A stretch of DNA of 64,000 nucleotides from Ktedonospora formicarum (lineage in GTDB: Bacteria; Chloroflexota; Ktedonobacteria; Ktedonobacterales; Ktedonobacteraceae), in NCBI RefSeq assembly GCF_016587355.1, contig NZ_BNJF01000002.1, forward strand, positions 496,001-560,000, given 5' to 3'. Below, one piece after another: positions 26,031-34,278 of this stretch; position 1 is the stretch's first letter, and the number at the start of each line of letters is the position of its first letter. The notes under the pieces are model-generated. The model worked only from the letters and a program-made list of their open reading frames with translations, did not search any database and was not told the DNA's origin. The position numbers were made by a program, and so were the translations under genes.

Positions 26031-26069
26031 GAGGTGACCTGGGACAAATTCAATAGTTCAGGTCATCTC
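26031..26069 (+). terminator. Hairpin terminator after the dehydratase gene
   Basis: GAGGTGACCTG (26031-26041) pairs with CAGGTCATCTC (26059-26069) with one G-T pair, followed by TCTATTTCT. Confidence 0.7.
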
Positions 26070-26089
26070 TCTATTTCTACTCATTTGCC

Positions 26090-26545
26090 TCACACCGCCT
26101 ACGCCTTCATATTTACAACCTCGCGGATCTTCTGCCCGTACGAGCTCACAGCTCAATCTATCTCTCCTTCGCCCTCATCATAATCACCATTTTCTAATAC
26201 ACCTATAGCTCACCCATTTATCTGCCAAATAAAACATCCAAGCAGATATGCACGATTTGCGATTGCCTCCCAAAAGCAGAAAAACGAGGGTCGATTCTGC
26301 CCTTCTTCAATGATATACTTCCTATATCATTGGATAGAAAAAGGGATATTATCCCTCTTAACAAAAATATTACAATTAATGGCAAATATTTCATTTTCAC
26401 TGTGCTTAATTACCAATTTAATTGACAATTTCAAAGATAGCGTGTTATTATTGCCATTAAAATAGTAAGTATATTCCATTTCAATACAAATATTCATTCT
26501 CACTATGACTGATATTATGTAATTTGTAGAAGGAAGAAGGGAAGA
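26090..26545. promoter_or_regulatory. AT-rich regulatory spacer with promoter of the DHA2 gene
   Basis: No gene is supported here. TTGACA (26422-26427), 17 bases and TTATTA (26445-26450) form a promoter about 95 bases before the exporter start. AATGATATA (26309-26317) and TATATCATT (26323-26331) form a perfect 9-base dyad with a 5-base spacer, a possible operator. Confidence 0.5.
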
Positions 26546-28126
26546 ATGGCTAAAAATACACTCGAAACTCATTCGCATCCAGGGTCCCGTCTGAAGGGCT
26601 TTGCGCTGGCTTCTGTTATCGTTGCACTTATGCTCTCGCTCTTTTTGGAGGCACTGGACCAGACCATTGTGGGGACCGCGATGCCACGAATCATCGCAGA
26701 ACTGCACGGGTTAGATCGCTATACCTGGGTCGTGACCGCCTATGTGCTGGCTTCAATGACCATGATCCCCATCGTGGGCAAACTCTCCGACCAATTTGGG
26801 CGTAAATGGTTCCTGCTGGGTGGTACCTCTCTCTTCCTGGTAGGGTCTCTGCTTGCAGGTGCTTCGCAGACGATGAACCAGTTGATTATCTTTCGGGCGC
26901 TACAAGGGCTCGGTGCAGGCATCGGAATGGCACTGATCGCGACCGTCCTGGGCGACCTCTTCCCACCAGAGGAGCGAGCCAAGTGGGGAAGCCTCTTTGG
27001 CATTGTCTACGGTATCTCCAATCTCTTTGGACCAACCCTCGGCGGCTGGTTAACCGAGCACGGTCCTCTAATCGCAAATTTAGTCGCAGAGCATAGCCGC
27101 TGGCGCTGGGTTTTCTACATTAACCTTCCCGTGGGTTTGATCGCGGTCGCAGCATTGCTCTTCTTCCTTCCGAATCAGCTCTCGGTGCGAACAAGCGAGT
27201 GGAACGGTTGGGGCTCGGTGCGCCGTGTCGACTTCCTTGGCTCACTCATCTCGGCGGTCGCAACTATCTGTCTAATGCTCGGGCTGACCTGGGGTAGTAG
27301 CCGGATGTATGCCTGGAATTCCTTTCAGGTGATGGGGCTGATAGGCATAAGTGTGATCCTCTTTATCCTGTTCACCTTCGTCGAGAAGCGAGCCGAGGAG
27401 CCTATCCTACCTTTGAGCCTCTTCCACAATCAGACTTTTAGTATGGTGACGCTGCTCTCGATGTTGCAGATGATGGTGCTCATGGGTCTCTCACTTTACC
27501 TGCCGCTCTTTTTGCAGGGCGTACTTGCCGTCTCTCCAACTATGGCGGGTCTGGTAATGACGCCTCTCTCAATTAGCATGGTGTTGGGCGCGATGCTAGC
27601 TGGTCCCCTCGTCAGCGCACTCAAACGAGCCCGGATTATCGCGATCATTGGCGCGGCAGTTATGGTCACTGGCTGTTTGCTCATCACGCTGATGACGATT
27701 GAGACAAACCTGTTCCTGGCAATAGTCTTTATGATTCTGGCGGGTATCGGTACTGGAACCTTCTTCTTCCTGCCAACGCTGGCTCAGAATGCCCTTCCAC
27801 AGAGCCAGCTCGGCGTTGGCACTGCCGCGACACGCTACCTGGGCCAGCTCGGCGCGACTCTCGGTATCGCGATTGTTGGTACAGTCGTAAGCGGTTCGAT
27901 GACCGGAGGCCTGGACCAGCGCCTCCCAACAACTCTAGCAGAGAAACTTCAATTCGCAGGCGCGCTTCAACATGGCTTTATTGCCGTCCTGATCTTCACG
28001 GTTATCGCGCTACTAGCAACCTTTTTCCTCAAAGATATACCCATCACTACATCGACAGAGGAGGCCATAAGCGAGGAAGCAAACACCGCGCTTCACCAGG
28101 AGCCAGCACAGACTCCAGTAAATTAG
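26546..28126 (+). CDS. MFS exporter, DHA2 (EmrB/QacA) family
   Basis: A 526-residue proton antiporter with about 14 membrane helices. Motif C-like and motif A segments are present: LDQTIVGTAMPRI in helix 1 and GKLSDQFGRKWFLLGG in loop 2-3. Members export drugs and other amphiphiles; a native metabolite is also possible given the catabolic neighbours. The start has AAGGAAGAAGGGA just upstream. It has its own promoter and a hairpin at its end, so it is a single unit. Confidence 0.9.
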   Translation: MAKNTLETHSHPGSRLKGFALASVIVALMLSLFLEALDQTIVGTAMPRIIAELHGLDRYTWVVTAYVLASMTMIPIVGKLSDQFGRKWFLLGGTSLFLVGSLLAGASQTMNQLIIFRALQGLGAGIGMALIATVLGDLFPPEERAKWGSLFGIVYGISNLFGPTLGGWLTEHGPLIANLVAEHSRWRWVFYINLPVGLIAVAALLFFLPNQLSVRTSEWNGWGSVRRVDFLGSLISAVATICLMLGLTWGSSRMYAWNSFQVMGLIGISVILFILFTFVEKRAEEPILPLSLFHNQTFSMVTLLSMLQMMVLMGLSLYLPLFLQGVLAVSPTMAGLVMTPLSISMVLGAMLAGPLVSALKRARIIAIIGAAVMVTGCLLITLMTIETNLFLAIVFMILAGIGTGTFFFLPTLAQNALPQSQLGVGTAATRYLGQLGATLGIAIVGTVVSGSMTGGLDQRLPTTLAEKLQFAGALQHGFIAVLIFTVIALLATFFLKDIPITTSTEEAISEEANTALHQEPAQTPVN

Positions 28127-28148
28127 TATCATCGCTCCAATGTAATAT

Positions 28149-28204
28149 AAGAGAGGGCATAATCCAGCCCAGATGACATCTGAGCTGGATTATGCCCTCT
28201 CTTT
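28149..28204. terminator. Terminator hairpin of the DHA2 gene
   Basis: Arms of 20 bases (28149-28168 and 28185-28204) with a 16-base loop, ending in CTTTT. Confidence 0.85.
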
Positions 28205-28524
28205 TATCTAGCAACCCTACATGTATGATCCCTCCATAAGCGGGCGCAGTGCTTTAGCCTGAGCAGAAAATCCAACTTGATCCATCTACCCTCCACAAGA
28301 TAGTTACTATCAATAAAACTGAAGCATCTATTCAAATACTTTGTATTGATCAATATTTTAGGCCCTGGTATGCTTGTGGTGTTGGAATGGATAGGCAGGC
28401 TTGGGATGGGGCAGGGAAGCTTAGCAGAGCCCGGCAATGCTTCTCTGTTCCTCGCCAGGCTCTGCATAAAGCTATGAAGGAGTGGGTAAACAGTGTTGGC
28501 AAATAGAGTGAATAATAGTAAAAT
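28205..28524. other. Spacer before the fused IS607 element
   Basis: 320 bases with no supported gene. Contains an AATACTTTGTATTGATCAATATT region with short dyads and a GC-rich part at 28373-28460. The left end of the second IS607 element must be here; its junction is not visible. Confidence 0.4.
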
Positions 28525-30306
28525 GTGTGCATAGAGAATATATATACACCGAAAGAGTTTGGTCAACTCATTGGCAGAACGACCAATACTTTACAGAAAT
28601 GGGATCGCAAGGGCCTACCCAAAGCCCATCGCTCTCCCACCAATCGACGCTACTACACCCACGATCAATACCTTAAGTATCGTGGGTTGAAAGCAGCAAA
28701 GCAAGGGCTAACCATGGTGTATGCACGGGTATCGAGTGCTGCTCAAAAGCCTGATTTGCGCAACCAAGTCAACGCGCTTGAAGCCTATTGTAAGCAGCAC
28801 TCCATTGCCGTTGATGAGTGGATGTTTGATATTGGCAGTAGACTTAACTACAAACGCAAGCACTTCAATCGCCTCATGGAGATGGTTGCGTTAGGACAAG
28901 TCAGACGACTCATCATTGCTCATCGTGATCGATTGGTATGCTTTGGTTTTGAGTATTTTGAAGCGTTTTGTGAGCGGCATCATACACAAATTCTTGTCAT
29001 CAATGGCGATAGCCTCTCCCCTGAGCAAGATTTGGTACAGGACTTGATCGCCATTGTCACCATTTTTTCGGCAAGACTTCACGGACTACGGTCCTACAAA
29101 AAAGTCCTGAAAGACGCGGCGCAACAGAAGGAAGAAGAGCGCATGAATCGTTCGCACGTCATTCGCCTGAACCCAACACCAGAACAAGAGGTCTACTTCC
29201 GCAAGGCATGCGGGGTCGCCCGTCATGCCTACAATTGGGCCTTAGACCACTGGAAACAAGCTCGTTCAGAGGGTAAACGGGTCAAAATGCGCGAACTGAA
29301 AGCGGAATACAACCGCGTCAAGCATGAGCAGTTTCCCTGGTGTGCGGATGTGACAAAATGTGCGCCAGAACAAGAGTTTCGTCATCTTGGGCAAGCCTTT
29401 GACAACTATTGGCGTATGAAAAAGGATGGGACCCAACCCAAGCTCAAGCACCCTCGCAAGGATGGAGAAGAGGCGGGTTTCCCGCATTTCAAGAACAAGA
29501 AGCGGGATCGTTTGAGCTTTTATCTCAACAACGACAAGTTTTCAGTCGAGGGCAACTGGATACGCATACCCAAGTTGGGGAAGGTCAATATGACTGAGCA
29601 GTTGCGTTTTTCAGGCAAGACTCTCAGTGCAGTCGTCTCCGAGCGGGCGGGTTGGTGGTTTGTTTCCATTGCTGTGGAAGTGGAACACCAAGCACCTACC
29701 CATCAGGGCGATGCTGTGGGCATAGATTTGGGCATCAAGACGCTTGTAACCTTGAGTGATGGAGAAGTGTTCGAGAACCAAAAACACTATCGTCAGAACT
29801 TGGGGCGCATCAAGGGCTTGAGCAAAGGACTAGCCCGCAAAAAAGAAGGCAGTCAGAACTGGTGGAAGAACAAGAAGAAGTTGGCAAAGGCACATTATCG
29901 CGTGGCAAACCAACGTTCTGACAAGCTCCACAAGATGACAACGCGTATTGCCCTCACCTATGCCCTGATCGGGCTAGAAGACTTGAATGCCAAGGGCATG
30001 CTTGCCAATTCTTGCTTAGCACAAGCTGTAAACGATGCGAGTTTCTTTGAAGTCAAGCGGCAATTGCTCTACAAGGCAGAGCAGCATGGGGGCTATGTAC
30101 AACTGGTGAGTCGCTGGTATCCCTCGTCAAAAACCTGCTCTAGCTGTGGCTACGTCAAACCTGAGCTTTTGCTGAGTGAGCGAGTGTTTATCTGTGAGGA
30201 TTGTGGCTATGTTTCCGACAGAGACTACAACGCCTCACTGAACATCAGAAATGAAGCCTCTCGTTTGAGAACGAGCGTGCCGGTCGTGGCTTCATCGGCA
30301 CGATAA
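28525..30306 (+). CDS. TnpA-TnpB fusion of an IS607-family element
   Basis: A single 593-residue frame. Residues 1-205 are an IS607 serine recombinase: MerR-like helix-turn-helix (TPKEFGQLIGRTTNTLQKWD), VYARVSSAAQKPDL with the serine nucleophile, AHRDRLVCFG. From Met207 (MNRSHVIRLNPTPEQEV) it is a complete TnpB: RuvC-I GIDLGIKTLV, RuvC-II GLEDLNAKG, zinc ribbon CSSCG/CEDCG, RuvC-III SDRDYNASLN. TnpB is of a different lineage from the one at 19851. AAGGAAGAAG before ATG 29143 allows separate TnpB translation. The position matching tnpA's ATG in the other copy is ATA (28531), so translation must start at GTG 28525 or elsewhere. Normal IS607 elements encode the two proteins separately. Confidence 0.88.
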   Translation: MCIENIYTPKEFGQLIGRTTNTLQKWDRKGLPKAHRSPTNRRYYTHDQYLKYRGLKAAKQGLTMVYARVSSAAQKPDLRNQVNALEAYCKQHSIAVDEWMFDIGSRLNYKRKHFNRLMEMVALGQVRRLIIAHRDRLVCFGFEYFEAFCERHHTQILVINGDSLSPEQDLVQDLIAIVTIFSARLHGLRSYKKVLKDAAQQKEEERMNRSHVIRLNPTPEQEVYFRKACGVARHAYNWALDHWKQARSEGKRVKMRELKAEYNRVKHEQFPWCADVTKCAPEQEFRHLGQAFDNYWRMKKDGTQPKLKHPRKDGEEAGFPHFKNKKRDRLSFYLNNDKFSVEGNWIRIPKLGKVNMTEQLRFSGKTLSAVVSERAGWWFVSIAVEVEHQAPTHQGDAVGIDLGIKTLVTLSDGEVFENQKHYRQNLGRIKGLSKGLARKKEGSQNWWKNKKKLAKAHYRVANQRSDKLHKMTTRIALTYALIGLEDLNAKGMLANSCLAQAVNDASFFEVKRQLLYKAEQHGGYVQLVSRWYPSSKTCSSCGYVKPELLLSERVFICEDCGYVSDRDYNASLNIRNEASRLRTSVPVVASSAR

Positions 30307-30386
30307 TTCGCTTGTGGAGTGGAAGGCTCTGGCTTTCTCTGCGGAGAAGGTGAAACTTTCTGCAATGAAGCAGGTACGAGAATTGG
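28525..30386 (+). mobile_element. Second IS607-family element (ends approximate)
   Basis: Holds only the tnpA-tnpB fusion and about 80 bases of 3' sequence that may contain the guide RNA (omega RNA). The right end is placed at the GG at 30385-30386, just before a motif like the one after the first element. Left end not defined. Confidence 0.65.
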
Positions 30387-30400
30387 GAAACACGTTTTCC
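30385..30400 (+). promoter_or_regulatory. Operator-like motif before the SDR gene
   Basis: GGGAAACACGTTTTCC shares AACACGTTTT with the palindrome at 23491 and is partly palindromic. It lies 26 bases before the SDR start. Confidence 0.35.
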
Positions 30401-30426
30401 TACATTTTAGAAAGCAGCTAGAATAT

Positions 30427-31167
30427 ATGGACCTCAAAAGAAAAGTCGCCCTCGTTACAGGTGGTGGAACTGGCATTGGTCGAGCTACGTCAATCGCGCT
30501 GGCAGAGCGGGGCGCGATAATCGCTGTCAACTACTCACGCTCACAGAGCGACGCCGATGAAACGGTACGTCAGATTAGCGCCTCTGGTGGACAGGCCATC
30601 GCCATCCAGGCTAATGTCGCTCACGATCAGGAAGTACGCGAGATGGTAAAGGCTATTCAGCAACGTTTCGGCACCATCGACCTGCTCGTCAATAATGCCA
30701 GCATCACGCGCCATATCCCACTTAACGACCTAGAGTCCGCGACCGAAGAGATATGGGATGAACTTTACGCTGTGAACGTCAAAGGCATGTTCTTCTGCGC
30801 TCGCGCCGTCGCTCCCTTGATGAAGGGTAGTGGACAGGGAGCCATTGTCAATGTTGGCAGTATCGCCGGGCTCATAGGTTCTGGCTCATCCCTTCCATAT
30901 GCCGTCTCCAAAGCAGCCATCCACGGCTTAACAAAATCCCTTGCACGTGCCCTGGCACCAGAAATTCGTGTCAGCAGCGTTGCTCCCGGAGCCGTCGCGA
31001 CCCGCTGGTGGGCAGGTCAAGAGGAAAAGATGCGACAAGTAAGCCATGGCACCTTGTTAGGAAACATCGCTACGCCCGAGGACATCGCGCATCTTATCTG
31101 CGCGACACTAGAGCAGGAAGCCATGACGGGCCAGATCATCACTATAGACAGTGGTCAGACGCTCTAA
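30427..31167 (+). CDS. Short-chain dehydrogenase/reductase
   Basis: A 246-residue classical SDR. TGGGTGIG at the N-terminus binds NAD(P), NNAS supports the core, and the catalytic set is Ser in NVGSIAGL and Tyr/Lys in LPYAVSKAA. The end DSGQTL is typical of FabG-like enzymes. The ATG at 30427 is chosen because family members begin MDLKRKVALVTGG. It oxidises or reduces a hydroxyl or keto group; the substrate is unknown, but with the dehydratase and M20 genes a sugar-acid route is plausible. Confidence 0.9.
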   Translation: MDLKRKVALVTGGGTGIGRATSIALAERGAIIAVNYSRSQSDADETVRQISASGGQAIAIQANVAHDQEVREMVKAIQQRFGTIDLLVNNASITRHIPLNDLESATEEIWDELYAVNVKGMFFCARAVAPLMKGSGQGAIVNVGSIAGLIGSGSSLPYAVSKAAIHGLTKSLARALAPEIRVSSVAPGAVATRWWAGQEEKMRQVSHGTLLGNIATPEDIAHLICATLEQEAMTGQIITIDSGQTL

Positions 31168-31267
31168 TTACGCTCCCGCGCCAATCTTCACCACATCAGG
31201 TTCCAGGATTGCCAACCATTCTCCAATCGTAGATTTCCTAGAAGTGTGAGCGATCCTGGAAACGCTA

Positions 31268-31317
31268 ATGAGCAAGGAAGGAAGACATCTCCAGATGGAG
31301 GCGCCTTCCCTGCTCAT
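31268..31317. terminator. Hairpin between convergent SDR and antiporter genes
   Basis: ATGAGCAAGGAAGG and its near complement CCTTCCCTGCTCAT (one mismatch) enclose a 22-base loop. It lies between the SDR stop and the end of the antiporter frame after readthrough. Confidence 0.65.
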
Positions 31318-31330
31318 GGATAGCATAGTT

Positions 31331-33067
31331 TTATAACGTGAGTGGTTCATCGACAGAATGAATGCTCCCCTGCGGTTCGGTCGGGAGTCCGGCAATTTGC
31401 CATGCCTCCCATCCTCCCTGCAAAGCGCGTGCATTCGGCCAACCGGCTCGCTGTAAGTCTCGCACCGCACGGGTGCTTGTCTCTTCGTTTGGTCAAGCAC
31501 AGTAGGCAATAAGCCAGGCAGAGCGAGGCAAATTTAATTTTCGTGCCTGATACTCAACATTGTCAGGGTCAAGGCGAATAGAACCCCTGGCTTGTGCCTC
31601 GTCGCGATAGTAATCACGCGCTTTGCGCACATCCAGCAAGAGTACCTGCGCGCCGCTATGTATCAGGCTTTGTGTATCAGCCAATGTGATACGCAAAGGA
31701 GCAGGTTGTTGCTCTACAGGCACTCTAGTCTTCTCTTTTTCGATATGCGAAGCCTTTGGAACCTGTAAGGGCGTTACCTCTTTTTCCTCCTCCGGTGCTT
31801 CATCATACACAATTTCTTCAGAGGAGACTTCCGGCGACAAATCTTCAATGACCGTATCCCGGCTCCGGCGTCGGGCGTCACGGCCCTTTAGCACCAACGG
31901 CGTGCCACCATGGGCAATTACCGAGAATAGCACAACCACAGTGCAGACGGTAAACAGGTAATCGCTGCCAGCGACTCCACTAAAGACCGGCAGAAGAATG
32001 AGCAGAAGTGAACTCAAGCCTCGCGGTCCAAACCAGGCTATTAAACGACGCTCCTGCCAATTGAGGCGCGTTCGAATGAGAGAGAGCAGAAACGCAACTG
32101 GCCGTACCAATAAAGAACAGATCGCAAAGAGAAGTAAAGGCCAGCTCAGAATTGTTATCCCACTCCAGATGAGAGAGGAACCAAAGAGCACGAATGTAAA
32201 GAGAAGCATCAATTCTGATGTGGTTTCACCATATTCTAGGAAGCAGTCACACAGTTCCACATCCAGAACTGAAATGGTGAGGCCGGCAACAAACGCAGCC
32301 AGGAAACCACTACCATGGACAGCCTCTGCAGCAGCATAAGCTGTAAAGGCAATACCCAATGAGAACAGTGATTCATAATCGCGACGGATACCGAAACGCT
32401 GCCGAATCAGCGCCATCGCGGATACTCCACACACTCCGACGATCATCCCCGCTCCTGGCCCCAACACACACAAATCAAGAGCCAGACGACCCCAATCGCC
32501 AGCGCTCAAGCCCCCACCTTTTGACAGAAACTCCATCGCAACCAACACGATAGGCAACAGGACAGCATCATTTAGCCCACTTTCAAGGCGTAATACCTGG
32601 TGCACTGGTGCTGGAATATCATCACGACGGAGCAGACCACGCAATAGCACAGGGTCAGTCGAAGCCAGAGCCGCCCCAAGCAATATGGCGGCTGGCGGTG
32701 GGACACGAAGTATCCACCACGCCAGCAAGGCAATGAACCCGGCAGAGAGCAGAGTCCCCGGTCCCAGTACGAGCAATGCCAGGGTACCAGATCGACGTAC
32801 AGCCTGTAGGTCCAGCGAAATCGCATCCGTAAAGAGTACCAGAGCCAGGCTCAGGGTTGCCACAATACGCAAAATAGACGAGTCCAGTGTTATATGCAGT
32901 AGTCCCATACCCGCTGGCCCCAACATCGCGCCAATGAGAAGAAAAACGGCCACCTGTGGAATGCCACTACGCTCTATCACACCTGAAATTAAGGCCGCGA
33001 TAATAATGACAATCCCAACCAGTGCTAGCACTGCGATGAAGGCCTCGCTACTAAATTCACTTACCAT
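31331..33067 (-). CDS. CPA1-type Na+/H+ antiporter with rhodanese tail and in-frame UGA
   Basis: From the ATG at 33067 (GAGGTG site) about 420 residues form a cation/proton antiporter with some 12 helices (GAALASTDPVLLRGLL, LRLESGLNDAVLLPIV, GPRGLSSLL). A charged linker and a rhodanese-like domain follow (LLLDVRKARDYYRDEAQARG). The frame meets UGA at codon 525 (31493-31495), right after LIAYCA, then continues PNEETSTRAVRDLQRAGWPN to a UAA at 31331-31333, completing the rhodanese fold with 578 residues. The family motif here is YCACPNEETS, so the UGA replaces the second cysteine. It is either a selenocysteine codon or a nonsense mutation; the transporter part is intact in both cases. Confidence 0.8.
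31462..31476 (-). promoter_or_regulatory. SECIS-like hairpin after the in-frame UGA
   Basis: On the minus strand GCACC-CGUGC-GGUGC forms a perfect 5-base stem with a 5-base loop containing GU. It begins 16 bases after the UGA, and the loop GU is 22 bases from it, within the range known for bacterial SECIS elements. A chance hairpin in GC-rich coding DNA is not excluded. Confidence 0.35.
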
Positions 33068-33321
33068 AAACAACACCTCACAATCAGTTAATACTCTCAT
33101 GATACGACATAGGAACGTCGATACAGCAGGAGGCTTAAAGAAGCAGGTATTTTCATTATGTAATGAGCAAGGTAACAGAGCAGTAATAGATAGCAGGGTA
33201 TAGTCGTTACAGGAGTATGTGAGCTGAGAAACACTCAAGGGGATGCAATTGATGCGATATTCGTGGTATGGTGCAACAATAATGAGCGAAAAGCTAGCCT
33301 TTTTGAGCTCGGCATGTTAGT

Positions 33322-33978
33322 ATGCACATTATGAAACAGCTTATCCATGCCTATCATATGGCTGAGGCCATCAACTGGCCCACAATTCAGCGAGACGGCT
33401 TGCACAGCGCCAGCGCACTGTTAGATATCGCTGGCATCAGCGGATGGGAGCGGGAACGTTTAGAGAAACGCCAGCGCTTGACGCACACCGAGCTTCCAAA
33501 TGGCGTACAAATTCGAGACCAGAGGCCGATGCCTCCTGCCGCCCTGGAAAAATGCTTAATCGGTCTCACCCCGAACGAATGGTACGCACTCATTAATACT
33601 CGCATCTTCTTCTGGCTCGACCCAGAACGACTCAACAGACACCGAGCAGCCTGTAAAGCCCGCCCACAGGTAGTTCTGACAGTGGATGCAAACAGGCTAA
33701 TCTCTGCCTATGCCGAGCGAATCAGTCTGACCCCAATTAATACCGGTAATGCGCGCCGCCTTCCAGCCAAGCGGGGCGCGGCAACCTTCGTCCCCTATGC
33801 GTCATGGGAAGCTTCCTCCTGGGCCAGCGAAGCCGCCAGCCTCGGCACTCCACTCCGATCTCGCTCCCATGCGCCTGTCGAACTCACCATAACGAGCTCT
33901 ATCCCCAATATCATGCAATTCGTACTCGACATCCAGGAGCTCGCCCCCAACCAACCCTTCATTTTACCAAGCAGCTAG
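33322..33978 (+). CDS. DUF7002-like protein
   Basis: A 218-residue protein beginning MHIMKQLIHAYHMAEAINW; the start may be 33322 or 33331. Features shared with DUF7002-type proteins are YHMAEAINWPTIQRDGL, LPNGVQIRDQRPM and a NTRIFFWLDPERLNRH segment. No catalytic motif or membrane part is recognised. It is transcribed divergently from the antiporter gene. The biochemical role of the family is unknown to me. Confidence 0.6.
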   Translation: MHIMKQLIHAYHMAEAINWPTIQRDGLHSASALLDIAGISGWERERLEKRQRLTHTELPNGVQIRDQRPMPPAALEKCLIGLTPNEWYALINTRIFFWLDPERLNRHRAACKARPQVVLTVDANRLISAYAERISLTPINTGNARRLPAKRGAATFVPYASWEASSWASEAASLGTPLRSRSHAPVELTITSSIPNIMQFVLDIQELAPNQPFILPSS

Positions 33979-34000
33979 CCCGACACCTCAGCCCTCTCAT

Positions 34001-34278
34001 TCATTTTAAAGATGGAAAGTGCTTTTCAAGTTCCATGATGACCTGTTGCCAGCGCTGACGAATACGAGCTCGCTCTTGAACATTGGGTAGCCATTCTTGA
34101 TGAAAACTAATTACTGTATTCGCGCCACTTGAAATAGTACGGATTTGAATGATAGAGGGCCTCGCCCAACCTTGAGGCCTCCAACTCAAACGCAGATTAA
34201 CCAGTGGATTAATGACACGAATGACCCCTTGAGTACCATCGGGCGTCGTATAGGTTGACCGTTCTCCGAAACTTACCC
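34001..34278 (-). pseudogene. SRPBCC-domain protein, C-terminal part
   Basis: This frame reads VSFGERSTYTTPDGTQGVIR, then INPLVNLRLSWRPQGWARPS and ends at 34001. It is the C-terminal half of an SRPBCC (Activator of Hsp90 ATPase-like) protein. The matching N-terminal half is at 35651-35815, on the same strand beyond a TnpB element. The gene was therefore split by the insertion and is unlikely to make a whole protein. The exact junction is near 34278. Confidence 0.75.

Noticed and set aside
26327..26707. 126-codon minus-strand frame over the DHA2 leader
   Set aside because: Half of it is antisense to the exporter's start and the rest is AT-rich spacer; no ribosome site or family features.
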